From contig JAXLXV010000007.1 of NCBI GenBank assembly GCA_046327745.1, positions 496,001 through 560,000 of the forward strand: a DNA stretch of 64,000 bases, given 5' to 3'. The translations under genes were made by a program, and so were the position numbers. The notes beneath the pieces were generated by a model that was not told where the DNA came from, made no database searches, and saw only the letters and a program-made list of their open reading frames with translations. Below, in pieces: positions 37,811 through 46,398 of this stretch; position 1 is the first letter of the stretch; the number at the start of each line of letters is the position of its first letter. Source of the DNA: JABAQJ01 sp046327745. Lineage in GTDB: Bacteria; Gemmatimonadota; Gemmatimonadetes; Gemmatimonadales; Gemmatimonadaceae.

Positions 37811-39868
37811 TCATTTGGATGTCCTCGCCCCGATCACGTGCAACGTGACCGGTATCGGGAAGGGCACGCGCTCCTCGGTGAGTTCTCGCACGTGGGAGTC
37901 AGCGTCTGTGGACGCCGCCTTGAACAGCACGACCTGTTGGAGCTTGACCTCGGGATAGGCCCAGATGGCGGCCGTCAGCCCCGACTTCCCACTTAACGTG
38001 GCGTTGAAGCGCGCCGCGCTGTTGAATCGCGACACAAAGTCGGAACTCCCCAGCGCACCCAGCTGCGCCTCGTTGAGTGGCTTGCCGGTGGACACCAACG
38101 GAATCAGCGCGTTCAGCGCCCCTAACGAGGTGTTCATCCCGCTCTTCAGGCGACCCTTGCGCACCTTCTCCTTATCATCGGGAATGTTGGTCGTCGTCTC
38201 GATAGGTGCATTGCTGGCTCGCGTGGGCTCCAGCACGTAGTAGTACTTCCCTTCAAAATCCACCTTGAAGAAGTCCGTCGTGAACGAGCCCTGCCACACC
38301 TTGTGCCAGAACGGGCGGAACTTGGCCACATCATTCAGCGGCACGACGGTTCCCTCTTCCACGCGGTCGAAGATGTACTCGCCAATGAGGGTGATCAGCT
38401 GCGACCGGCTGGTGCCGATCACCTTCTGCTTGGCGTTCTTCCAGACCAGATAGGCGCAGACGAGATACTCTTCGCCCTGGGCCAGCCCCTTCGTGTCTTC
38501 CTTGGTGAGGGCGGTGCGCACGGTTATGCGCCCTGTGCTCGCCTGCGGAATGGTGAACATGCGCCGCGCCAGGATCTTCCGCGTCGCTGGGTTCTTCACC
38601 ATGAGCGTCAAGCGGGCGTCGCTGACCGGGCGAGGCGTCTCGAGGTCAAACGGAAAGGCGATCTCGTCACCCGCGCGATAGCACACTCGCGAGCGCCCGT
38701 GAATCATGACGGGCGAAGCCCCGGCGAAGGTCAGCTTCACCGACTCCACACGCCGGTAGGCGGGCTCTCCTTTCTCGCGCGTCACACCAGGTTCAACGGC
38801 GGACGCGAAGCCCATCTCCTTCAGCAGGTCGTCGACCGGTGCGTGAACCCCCATCGGATTCAACGCTCGCAGGTGTTCGTTCTCCTGCTTGTCGTGGTCC
38901 AAGCCGAGCTTGCCGATCTCCTTCATGGAGTCGGTGACGGCGCCGATGATCTTCGAGGGATCCGTGTGGTCGAGCACCGCCTTGATCGTCTCGGGATTCA
39001 GCACCTTCTCCAGCAAGGGGGCCAGCGCCGGCAGCGCCGCCAGCAGCGCCGGGGCAATGGCGGCACGGGAGTACTCCGGCGCGGAGGCGGCGAGGGACTT
39101 CGCCTGCGGGGTACCTCCCGCTCCTCCCGCTTGCAGCTGCTGAAGGAACTGCATGATCAGCTGCACCGTCTCGGGCTTGAGCAGGGTCTCGAGTCCTGGA
39201 GGCGTGACCACGGCCGTGCCTCCGCCTCCGCCGCCACCACCGCCGCCTTGCGGGGCCTTGGCGCCGCCTAACAAGCTGCCGATCATACCACCGATGTCGC
39301 CCCCGCCACCGCCGACCAAGCCCTTCAAGACCGGCATCGCCTTGCTGACCAGTCCTCCCAACACGGGCAGGATGGAGCCAAGGAACATCGCCGTTGAGAC
39401 TGGCGGCACCTCGCGATACGACATGGGAACGGGGCCACGCCAATTCGTCGCGGCGCCATATCCATCGTCATCAATAGAATACGGATCCATCGGATCTCTC
39501 AGGCTGAAAGAGAGTGTGGGAAAGTCCTCGCGCCCGCGTGGCACCACCGCCACGCGCACGATATCCGAGACCGCTGGCCCCTCACGGGCCTTGGTGCGAT
39601 ACGAGGTGACCTGGACCGTGCGGTGGTCGCGATCAAATCGATCGGCGGGCACTTCAAAGGTCGTTCGCCCCATGGCCGATACCGGCAATGGGCCAACGAT
39701 CGGCGACGTGAACTGCGTGGCACCGAGCATCGGGAAGCCGGAGTCTCGCGTGACCGTGTCGTCGCCCACGGCGTACTGGAAGAAGCGATTGCTTCCCAGT
39801 TCCAGGGCGAACGCCACTGCTCCCGGAGACCCCGGGACCCGGCTCGGCCGCAAGATCGCCAGCGCCAT
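37811..39868 (-). CDS. Large unrecognised operon protein with glycine run
   Basis: 685 residues. The first 150 look beta-rich (ALELGSNRFFQYAVGDDT, MGRRTTFEV-like text PVSAMGRTTFEVPADRFDRD). Then a hydrophobic and glycine-rich segment (MFLGSILPVLGGLVSKAMPV, followed by ten consecutive Gly) and an Ala/Leu helical region to about residue 340. The C-terminal half has an Ig-like stretch (AGDEIAFPFDLETPRPVSDA, RLTLMVKNPATRKILARRMF) and ends with a beta domain. The hydrophobic patch could insert in a membrane or pack as an amphipathic core. Three bases separate its start from the previous stop. No function assigned. Confidence 0.62.
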   Translation of the reverse strand: MALAILRPSRVPGSPGAVAFALELGSNRFFQYAVGDDTVTRDSGFPMLGATQFTSPIVGPLPVSAMGRTTFEVPADRFDRDHRTVQVTSYRTKAREGPAVSDIVRVAVVPRGREDFPTLSFSLRDPMDPYSIDDDGYGAATNWRGPVPMSYREVPPVSTAMFLGSILPVLGGLVSKAMPVLKGLVGGGGGDIGGMIGSLLGGAKAPQGGGGGGGGGGTAVVTPPGLETLLKPETVQLIMQFLQQLQAGGAGGTPQAKSLAASAPEYSRAAIAPALLAALPALAPLLEKVLNPETIKAVLDHTDPSKIIGAVTDSMKEIGKLGLDHDKQENEHLRALNPMGVHAPVDDLLKEMGFASAVEPGVTREKGEPAYRRVESVKLTFAGASPVMIHGRSRVCYRAGDEIAFPFDLETPRPVSDARLTLMVKNPATRKILARRMFTIPQASTGRITVRTALTKEDTKGLAQGEEYLVCAYLVWKNAKQKVIGTSRSQLITLIGEYIFDRVEEGTVVPLNDVAKFRPFWHKVWQGSFTTDFFKVDFEGKYYYVLEPTRASNAPIETTTNIPDDKEKVRKGRLKSGMNTSLGALNALIPLVSTGKPLNEAQLGALGSSDFVSRFNSAARFNATLSGKSGLTAAIWAYPEVKLQQVVLFKAASTDADSHVRELTEERVPFPIPVTLHVIGARTSK

Positions 39869-39871
39869 CGG

Positions 39872-40957
39872 TTACACACGGGGCGGAATGGCCGGCTGGC
39901 CGGGATTGCCACCAGGTGCAACGCCGGGGGCGCCAGCGTCGCCACCCACGGCCTGGCGATCGGCTGGTGTGACCCCCGAGTACATCTTGGCGAAATTGTC
40001 CAGCGCGAAGTAATCGCTCTTGAAGATGATCTCGACTTCCCCCGCCAGCTTCGCCTCAAGACTCGTCGTCGCGGTCGACTTGGCGGACGAGATGGAGATC
40101 TGCGTCTTGGAGTCACTCCGCGTATGACCTCCCGCCGGACCGCCGAACACCGAGCCGATGAGCCCACCGCTGGCCCGGATGGACGTGCCTGACGAGTGGG
40201 CCTCCTTCATGGCCGCCTTGTCTGCCTTTTGGATCTGTTCACCCGCCTTGATATCGAACAACACCGAGGCTTTGACCTTACCTCGTTCGACGACCAGACG
40301 CGTGATGCCCATGAGGATCGTTTCGCGAAGAAGTGCCCGCTGCTCCTTCGCCATCGCGATCTTCGCGTCCATGATCTTCGCTTTCACTTTGTTGTCACCG
40401 ATGTCGACCGGCTCGCCGTCCTTGGTGGTGAGCACGGTTTTCGGCTTCCCGTCCTTGTCTGGCTCCTTGTCGTCGAAGTCGATCGAGAACTCATCACTGT
40501 TGTTCTCGGCCAGGTAGCCAAAGGCGGTGGTGTTGTCGATCGCGTTCGCGAACTCCGCGACTGATTTTGTCGCCGTCTTCAACAGCTTCTGGTAGGACTC
40601 CATCTGCTGCAGTGTGACCTGCAGGTTCGCATCGAAGACACCCTTCAATAGGTCGCGAACGAACTTAGGGAAGTCGACGTTCTCGACGAATTCGCCGGCG
40701 AGCTGGCCCGCCTGATCAATGCGCCGGTTTTCATGGCGCTTGTCGTCAATCAGGTCGCTCGCCTTGTTGGCCGTCGCCATCGCGCCGGAGACACCACCAT
40801 TTCCCGGCGTGCTCATCGCTCGCACGTTTTCTTCGACGAGCGACTTGTATAGGCTCAGCTTGTCGCCCCACGACATCTCATGGAACTGCGGGATCTGCGC
40901 CAGGACGTCCTGGGCTCTCGCGCGCGCGACCGCTGTGACATCTTGCGTGCTTCGCAT
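39872..40957 (-). CDS. Helical unrecognised operon protein
   Basis: 361 residues with a good ribosome site (AGAGGAAA five bases before ATG 40957). The N-terminal 140 residues are helical (AQIPQFHEMSWGDKLSLYKS, DFPKFVRDLLKGVFDANLQV). A charged linker (IDFDDKEPDKDGKPK) leads to KIMDAKIAMAKEQRALLRET and then to alternating Ser/Thr-rich strands (KTQISISSAKSTATTSLEAK, LAGEVEIIFKSDYFALDNFA), ending in a Gly/Pro tail. No signal peptide. Not recognised; composition suggests a structural or scaffold protein. Confidence 0.62.
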   Translation of the reverse strand: MRSTQDVTAVARARAQDVLAQIPQFHEMSWGDKLSLYKSLVEENVRAMSTPGNGGVSGAMATANKASDLIDDKRHENRRIDQAGQLAGEFVENVDFPKFVRDLLKGVFDANLQVTLQQMESYQKLLKTATKSVAEFANAIDNTTAFGYLAENNSDEFSIDFDDKEPDKDGKPKTVLTTKDGEPVDIGDNKVKAKIMDAKIAMAKEQRALLRETILMGITRLVVERGKVKASVLFDIKAGEQIQKADKAAMKEAHSSGTSIRASGGLIGSVFGGPAGGHTRSDSKTQISISSAKSTATTSLEAKLAGEVEIIFKSDYFALDNFAKMYSGVTPADRQAVGGDAGAPGVAPGGNPGQPAIPPRV

Positions 40958-40987
40958 TGGCTTTCCTCTAAAGGTCGCTAGGCGAGA

Positions 40988-42979
40988 CTACTTGTCCCAA
41001 TCATCGTTGAAGGAATCCGTACTGTCGTCCGGGGTCTCTTCATCAGTGTTGGTGCTGCCGGTCGGCTCGCTGTCGTCGGTGACTTGCGACAGGATCCAGG
41101 CCTCGGACGCATCCAGGAAGCCCTGGAACTGATCGTCGGTCACCCCGGCCTGATCGAAGCCGGCCACCCACTGGAACACACGGTTGCCGTCGATCGCCGA
41201 CGAACGGATGGCCGAAATGTTCGGTGCCTCGTCGAACCACTCGCGAGAGGCGCGCTCGATCACCGTCCACAGGCTCTTGCGAGAACCGGTGGAGAAGTAG
41301 GCGATAGCGTGCTCCAGAACGGTCTTGGCCTCGATCAAGTGGTGATACATCTCGGTGATCTGCATGTGCGCCATGCCGGTCGCCGCTTCCGTCAGGTTGT
41401 ACTGCAGCTGCTTGGTGGCCTGGTAGATCGGCTGGCGCGAGACCGTGCGATCGATACTCGCGTTCTCTTCGGAGCGGCGGATATAGTCGGTGGCCTTCTC
41501 CATGAGCGTGCCCCACAGGCTGGGGAACGCCTCGTTCTCCACCATCCCCGTGAGCAAGTTGCCGTCTCCCTTGGACAGGATGCGGCGATACATCATCGCC
41601 CGCTCTTCCGGCGAGATGCGCTCCGACCGCAGCTTCCAGTAGCGATACAGATCGGCACTCGGCGTCCCCGGCTCGGCGTCGAACGCTCCCGACGCCCAGC
41701 GCAACACGAGGGCGTCCGCCAGCTTGAACATGCCCAGCCGTTCGCCAAGGTTGTAGACGTAATCCAGTGCGCCGGCCGCGAGGATATTGGCCGCGACCAC
41801 GCCCTGCTCCTCCACCGTCTCGAAGGTGTCGACCGTGAAGTCCCAGTCGGCGACCAGCCCCTTCTGACGCACGGCGTCGATGGGATCTGTGGTGGAGCCG
41901 TCACCAACGCGTAGGGCGTTGTTGTAGGCGAGGGCGAAGTACTCGTCAAAACGCGCCCGATCGGTGGACGTTGGCCCGCCGACTGGGAACACCACGCCAA
42001 GGTCGCGCAGGAAGGTCACCATCCCGCGACGTACGGCAGGGGTGAAGCGCACCGGGTCGATCTCGCCGCTGGTGGCGAAGATGTCGACGGCACTCTCCAG
42101 GTCCAACGTGGAGCGGCGTTGCGTGATGTAGTTGAATATCACCTCGTCCACGCGCGCCGACGGTATCGGCAGGTCCGCCACGGCGACATCACTCACCACC
42201 GCCTGCTTGACGATGGAGGTGACGCTAAGGCCGCGGGCGCTGATGACGGCTTCGACCAGCGACGTCGAGTACTTCTCGCGGAAGCCGCCGACCCCATCCA
42301 GTGCGCGGACGATGTAGTCGACCAGACCCTCGGTGTCGGCGAAGTCCACGCGCCGTCGCGTGGGGCCGATCGCCGATGCTGAGGGAGAGGAGGCGATGCC
42401 ACCCAGCGTGCTCGACGAAGAACCCGTTGAGGTAACGAGGACGGGCATCAACGCCGATTCGATGATGCTGGCGTACACCGATGGGATCGACAGCAGCAAC
42501 CGTTGCGTACGGTTGATGCCTCCCAGGTTCAGGCGCGCCGTCGCCTTCCCCACCTCTTCGGTGAGTCCTTCGGCGAGCAGCTGGTCGTTGACGTCACGGA
42601 CCTTCTGGTCGCCGCCGGCGGTTTGCGCGAGCGCGATGATGGACCTGGCGACAAAGCCATCCGGGGTCTCGGGCGGTGGCTGGATCGAGAGGACCTCTCG
42701 ACGCCGGGATGCTCGGCCGTCCGTACGGAGCGCGCGTGTGGTTGTCGACGAGAAGGAGGAGATGGGCGTTGTCATGAGGCTGTCCCTGGAAGAAACCGAT
42801 GCCGGCGTCGCGGCGGTCGCTGACGTGGAGGTACTCGCGCTTGCTGAAAGGCCTTCAATGGCGAGAGGGGGTGAGGTGGCGCGTTCGGCGGGAAGTTCGG
42901 GGGCCGCGTGGCGTTCCTCACCATTGGCTTTCCCCGACTTTCGACGGCCTCGTGGATCTTCTTCTTCGCGCTTTGGCAT
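40988..42979 (-). CDS. Large helical unrecognised operon protein
   Basis: 663 residues; the start overlaps the protease stop (TAATG). The first 100 residues are disordered and rich in Arg, Glu, Ser, Thr (KREEEDPRGRRKSGKANGEE, SASTSTSATAATPASVSS). The rest is helical and acidic, for example NYITQRRSTLDLESAVDIFA, DYVYNLGERLGMFKLADALV, YRYWKLRSERISPEERAMMY and MAHMQITEMYHHLIEAKTVL, ending in a Ser/Asp/Glu-rich tail. No export signal or known domain. As the largest helical component next to the subtilisin it may be the substrate or the scaffold. Confidence 0.62.
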   Translation of the reverse strand: MPKREEEDPRGRRKSGKANGEERHAAPELPAERATSPPLAIEGLSASASTSTSATAATPASVSSRDSLMTTPISSFSSTTTRALRTDGRASRRREVLSIQPPPETPDGFVARSIIALAQTAGGDQKVRDVNDQLLAEGLTEEVGKATARLNLGGINRTQRLLLSIPSVYASIIESALMPVLVTSTGSSSSTLGGIASSPSASAIGPTRRRVDFADTEGLVDYIVRALDGVGGFREKYSTSLVEAVISARGLSVTSIVKQAVVSDVAVADLPIPSARVDEVIFNYITQRRSTLDLESAVDIFATSGEIDPVRFTPAVRRGMVTFLRDLGVVFPVGGPTSTDRARFDEYFALAYNNALRVGDGSTTDPIDAVRQKGLVADWDFTVDTFETVEEQGVVAANILAAGALDYVYNLGERLGMFKLADALVLRWASGAFDAEPGTPSADLYRYWKLRSERISPEERAMMYRRILSKGDGNLLTGMVENEAFPSLWGTLMEKATDYIRRSEENASIDRTVSRQPIYQATKQLQYNLTEAATGMAHMQITEMYHHLIEAKTVLEHAIAYFSTGSRKSLWTVIERASREWFDEAPNISAIRSSAIDGNRVFQWVAGFDQAGVTDDQFQGFLDASEAWILSQVTDDSEPTGSTNTDEETPDDSTDSFNDDWDK

Positions 42980-44301
42980 TAGGCCGCCTTGTTGAGCCGA
43001 TTGGTGAGCCGGTACTCGAGCAGCTTCACCGCATCGAGCACATTGATCCGTCCGAACCCGGCCTTCGGATGCTTGTACTGTCCGTCGACGCGGTCGGCCG
43101 TGTACTTCAACACGTGTTTGATCTGTGCGTCGGAGAGCGTGATGCCGTGCTTCTCCTTGGCGAATGAGGCCAACAGCGCCGCGGCACCGGTCACGAACGG
43201 CGTGGCATGGGAGGTTCCGGTGCTGTACGCGTAGCTGTCGTTCAGGAACGTCGAGTAGATGTTCGTGCCAGGGGCGACAAAGGACACCTGTCGACCGTAG
43301 GTGGAGAAGGGCGCAACCTCACCCCCTTCGTCGACAGCGCCGACCGCGATCACATTGGGGAGCGCGCCCGGGTAATAGAGCGCTTCCTGCCCATCGTTCC
43401 CCGCGGCAGCGACAATGGTGACTCCCTTCCGGCGGGCATAGTCCACGACGTCCTGGTGCGGCAGCCCGCCCCCCGTGTGCCTAACGCCAAGGGACATGTT
43501 GATGATGCGCGCTCCCTGATCGACGGCCCACTTGATTCCAACATTGATGTTGTCGATCAGCCCCGCGCCAACACTCTTCTCTCCTTGCTTGAGCGCTCCC
43601 AACACGCGCACGGGAAGAAGGCGGCACTTGGGAACGACACCACGCGGCATGTCCTTGCCGCGCCCCATGATGATTCCCGTGACGTGCGTGCCGTGCCCCA
43701 CCGCGTCCGTCGGGTCATCGTCGGCGTCCAGGAAGTCACCGAGAAAGGCGCCCGCACCATCCAGAATGTCCACGAAGTCGCGACCGGGGAGCAATCGTCC
43801 CTCGAACTCCGGGTGTTGCAGCCACACGCCCGTGTCCAGCACCGCCACCACGACTGACGGACTGCCGAGCGAATACTGTTGCGCCTGTTCAAGGAAGATC
43901 GCCTCACGCGATCGTGTGTCCGTCGAGACGCTCATCTCCGCTGCTTCGGGGCTCGGCAGTTCAGCGTGGCCGACGGCTCCGATGCGGACATATTCGATCG
44001 TTGGAATCACCGAGATGTCACGCACCAGCTGCGGCGGAATCTCGCCGTCTTCGTTCAGGACCAAGCGGTACACGCGGTTCAGTCCCGACGCGATTTCGTC
44101 CGCAGACCAAGCGGACCCGCCGTGCGACGGAGCGTAGGCGCGCGTCGACAGAATGGGCAATGCATACCGCGCGATGAGCCGCGCCACGTTCCGATCGATC
44201 GGCACGTCCGTGCCGGCCTTGTCGCGAATAGCATCTTCCCAATACGGCGCGTCAGGCGTGGGGACGCCACTCTTCAGCTTCACCTCCAGGTGCGGCTTCA
44301 T
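42979..44301 (-). CDS. Subtilisin-like serine protease (S8) without signal peptide
   Basis: 440 residues; ATG 44301 overlaps the preceding stop (ATGA). The catalytic residues are all present: Asp156 (VAVLDTGVW), His203 (GHGTHVTGI), the oxyanion Asn302 (AAAGNDG) and Ser364 (GTSHATPFVTG). Residues 75-125 (NRVYRLVLNEDGEIPPQLVR, DISVIPTIEYVRIGA) resemble an inhibitor-type propeptide, so the enzyme is probably made as a self-cleaving precursor. No signal peptide, unlike most subtilisins, so it acts in the cytoplasm or leaves by another route. In this operon it could mature the disordered N-termini of its neighbours. Confidence 0.92.
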   Translation of the reverse strand: MKPHLEVKLKSGVPTPDAPYWEDAIRDKAGTDVPIDRNVARLIARYALPILSTRAYAPSHGGSAWSADEIASGLNRVYRLVLNEDGEIPPQLVRDISVIPTIEYVRIGAVGHAELPSPEAAEMSVSTDTRSREAIFLEQAQQYSLGSPSVVVAVLDTGVWLQHPEFEGRLLPGRDFVDILDGAGAFLGDFLDADDDPTDAVGHGTHVTGIIMGRGKDMPRGVVPKCRLLPVRVLGALKQGEKSVGAGLIDNINVGIKWAVDQGARIINMSLGVRHTGGGLPHQDVVDYARRKGVTIVAAAGNDGQEALYYPGALPNVIAVGAVDEGGEVAPFSTYGRQVSFVAPGTNIYSTFLNDSYAYSTGTSHATPFVTGAAALLASFAKEKHGITLSDAQIKHVLKYTADRVDGQYKHPKAGFGRINVLDAVKLLEYRLTNRLNKAA

Positions 44302-44582
44302 GCGCGCACTCCGTTGGTGACACTGACCGGATGACGACTGCGCCGGTAGAACAGGATGCCTCCCTGCTCGTGCTCCTCCAGCTGCCCCTCGGCGACGAGG
44401 GCGGAGAGCACACGCGATACGCGTCGCACCTCGATCTCGATCTGTTGGCGCAACACCCACCACTCGGCGATGCCGTCGAGTGTGTCCATCGCGGTGGGAT
44501 GGTCGTCCAGATAGCCGAGTACGAGTGAGCGCAGGTGCGTGTCTCCCGCGCTGTCGCGGCCGTTGCGGTGAGTGTCGTTCAC
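44298..44582 (-). CDS. Small winged-helix-like protein, first gene of the operon
   Basis: 94 residues from GTG 44582 with a good ribosome site (AGGAAGG, five bases away). The body LRSLVLGYLDDHPTAMDTLD, GIAEWWVLRQQIEIEVRRVS, RVLSALVAEGQLEEHEQG, ILFYRRS has the helix-helix-helix-wing rhythm of MarR/DprA-type winged helices. It could regulate the operon or dock on other proteins. The sigma-54 promoter lies only about 15 bases upstream, so the predicted transcript would start near 44586 and leave out the ribosome site; translation may be leaderless, or the start of transcription slightly different. Confidence 0.65.
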   Translation of the reverse strand: MNDTHRNGRDSAGDTHLRSLVLGYLDDHPTAMDTLDGIAEWWVLRQQIEIEVRRVSRVLSALVAEGQLEEHEQGGILFYRRSRHPVSVTNGVRA

Positions 44583-44596
44583 GAGGGCCTTCCTAA

Positions 44597-44612
44597 GGCA
44601 AGCCAGGTGCCA
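44597..44612 (-). promoter_or_regulatory. Sigma-54 promoter (-24/-12)
   Basis: On the minus strand the sequence is TGGCAC CTGGC TTGCC. The GG and GC dinucleotides are separated by exactly ten bases, as required, and 10 of the core positions match the consensus TGGCAC-N5-TTGCW. It faces the ten-gene operon, whose first start codon is at 44582. The next gene upstream encodes a sigma-54 activator, which makes chance unlikely. Confidence 0.8.
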
Positions 44613-44691
44613 TGCGTGGCCAGCGCGTCCAAGTGGTTGCTGCTGCGGTGGTTGTAGCTGTATGGGCCGATCCGGGCTTGTTAGGCGCTCC

Positions 44692-44707
44692 GGGGCGGCG
44701 TCGCCCC
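44692..44707. promoter_or_regulatory. Upstream activator dyad 1
   Basis: GGGGCGGCGTCGCCCC: six-base arms GGGGCG/CGCCCC are perfect complements. Its centre is about 95 bp upstream of the sigma-54 promoter, the usual distance for an activator site. It differs from the second dyad at two of 16 positions. Confidence 0.65.
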
Positions 44708-44796
44708 AGGTGGTTTGTTAGCGGAATGCGGTGACTTGCCTGACGTTAGGCGTATCGCTGGCCAGTGCGGCGCGCTGGGGGGCTTTTCCCCCAACT

Positions 44797-44812
44797 GGGG
44801 CGACGTCGCCTC
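44797..44812. promoter_or_regulatory. Upstream activator dyad 2
   Basis: GGGGCGACGTCGCCTC, with the perfect 12-bp palindrome GGCGACGTCGCC inside. It starts 105 bp from dyad 1, equal to ten turns of B-DNA, so two dimers would sit on the same face of the helix. Between the dyads lies the hairpin TGGGGGG/CCCCCA (44776-44793). Confidence 0.65.
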
Positions 44813-44904
44813 AGCACACGGACACGGCACCAGCGGCGCACTGCCGGTCGCCCCGCTGCCGGCACCTCACGCTTCGCATGTCGCGAGTCGCCAGGGACCT
44901 GTCG

Positions 44905-44950
44905 GCTGTGACCTGTCGCTGTGGCCTGTGACCTGTGACCTGTGACCTGT
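44905..44950. repeat. Tandem TGTGACC heptamers
   Basis: Irregular then regular tandem copies of TGTGACC (three perfect in a row at 44927-44947, older copies before). Located between the activator's stop and the operator dyads. It may be a simple-sequence expansion or an extra protein-binding array. Confidence 0.6.
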
Positions 44951-44988
44951 ATGGTGTGCGTCGAACGGAGCCGACGCCGTTGGGGGAC

Positions 44989-46179
44989 TTAGGGCGTCGC
45001 GGGCTCGAAGGCGCGGGGATCCAGCTCGTACTTCCGCAGCAGCCGCCGAAAGTCTCGTCGTTCCTTGCGCGCGCGCCGCGCCGCGCGGCTGACATTTCCG
45101 GCGCACGCCCGCATGAGGCGCGTCAGGTACTCACGCTCGAAGCGGGTCACCGTCTCCCGTTTGAGCTCGCCGAAGGGTCGCGACAGATCCAACGCGGTCT
45201 CGGGGACCGACGACGGTGCAGGAGGTGTTGGCGGCGGCGCATCCGGCGGATGATGCGACGCCTCGCGGGAGACCACGGATAGGGCTCGGGAGCGGAGACC
45301 AAGATCCGCGGGTAGAATCGCGTCGCCTTCGCAAAGGGAAACGGCCCGAAGGACGGCGTTCTCCAATTCCCGCACATTGCCCGGCCAGTCGTGGGTCAGC
45401 AGGGCGTCCTTGGCTTCCATGGATAGTCGCGGCGGGGGATGCTCCCCTTTCGCAAAGCGCAGCATGAAGTGATGCGTGAGCGGCAAAATGTCATCATGCC
45501 GGTCGCGTAGGGGTGGCAGCGCGATCGTGAGCACGCTCAATCGGTAGAAGAGATCCGATCGCATGGTGCGGTCCAGCACCATCTGGAACAGGTCGACATT
45601 GGTGGCGGCGATGATCCGCACATCGACTTGTTGCTCCTGTGACGAACCTAACGCGCGATACGATCGGTCTTGCAGCACGCGCAGCAGGGACACCTGCGCC
45701 CGAGGCGAGAGGGAATCGACTTCATCCAGGAAGAGGGTTCCCTTGTGGGCCTGACGCAGGAGCCCACCACGGGCCGCCTTGGCATCGGTGAAGGCGCCGC
45801 GCTCGTGTCCGAAGAACTCGTCTTCCAGCAACGTATCGGCCAGCGCGCCGCAGTTGACTGCCGTGAACGACTCGCGACTTCGTTCGCTCAGATAGTGAAT
45901 GGCGCGCGCGACCAGTTCCTTCCCTGTTCCGGTCTCACCGGTCAGCAGGACCGTAGCGTCTGCCCGAGCAATCACCGGGAGGCGTGCAATCGAAGCCCGG
46001 AACGCTGGCGCGTCGCCGACCAGCTTGCCTAACGCATGCGCGCGTTGCAGGCGGTCGATCGTTCGACCCGCCTCGCGTGCTCCGTGCTGATCGGTGCCTG
46101 GAGGCCGCCCCTCTCCGCGCGACACGTCAACTCTCTCTCGGGGGGAGTATACGGAAAGGCTGACGGCGTCTGGAGTCAA
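44989..46179 (-). CDS. Sigma-54-dependent transcriptional activator without sensor domain
   Basis: 396 residues. After a short 50-residue head with no receiver, GAF or PAS domain, the AAA+ core is complete: Walker A GETGTGKE (about 81-88), the sigma-54 contact loop as GAFTDA (128-133, usual form GAFTGA), Walker B GTLFLDE (147-153), and the R-finger region RSDLFYRLSVLTIALPPLRD. The C-terminus is a Fis-type helix-turn-helix (FEREYLTRLMRACAGNVSRA then ARKERRDFRRLLRKYEL). It reads away from nothing else and points at the operon promoter 380 bp downstream; it is its likely activator. Without a sensor domain, control must come from its own level, from a partner protein (perhaps the small winged-helix protein), or from the unusual loop. 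An earlier or later start is possible because the head is not conserved. Confidence 0.9.
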   Translation of the reverse strand: MTPDAVSLSVYSPRERVDVSRGEGRPPGTDQHGAREAGRTIDRLQRAHALGKLVGDAPAFRASIARLPVIARADATVLLTGETGTGKELVARAIHYLSERSRESFTAVNCGALADTLLEDEFFGHERGAFTDAKAARGGLLRQAHKGTLFLDEVDSLSPRAQVSLLRVLQDRSYRALGSSQEQQVDVRIIAATNVDLFQMVLDRTMRSDLFYRLSVLTIALPPLRDRHDDILPLTHHFMLRFAKGEHPPPRLSMEAKDALLTHDWPGNVRELENAVLRAVSLCEGDAILPADLGLRSRALSVVSREASHHPPDAPPPTPPAPSSVPETALDLSRPFGELKRETVTRFEREYLTRLMRACAGNVSRAARRARKERRDFRRLLRKYELDPRAFEPATP

Positions 46180-46398
46180 GCAGCGTCATCCGATACGTAT
46201 CCGCCATCAAAGTCGATTCTTCGTTCACTGGTAAAGGTCACTGCGCTCAGCTCGTTCGTGATGCCCATCATCACTGAGCTGGCGGACCATCATATCATGG
46301 AAGCCGCCTGGCGCCACGCGTGTCGTGCGCATGCCACGGTCTCCATCGTCAATGCCCAATTGTTGGACATGCCACCTGCTCATCCCGGAACGCGCACC

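Noticed and set aside
32055..44582. Contractile injection system or prophage
   Set aside because: No sheath, tube, baseplate, LysM, VgrG/PAAR, tape-measure, portal, terminase or AAA+ ATPase sequence was recognisable in the operon; proteases, a peptidoglycan-binding domain and an OmpA end alone are not enough.
44744..44750. Telomere-like TTAGGC repeats
   Set aside because: TTAGGC appears because it is part of the dispersed GCCTAACG motif; copies are single, never tandem.
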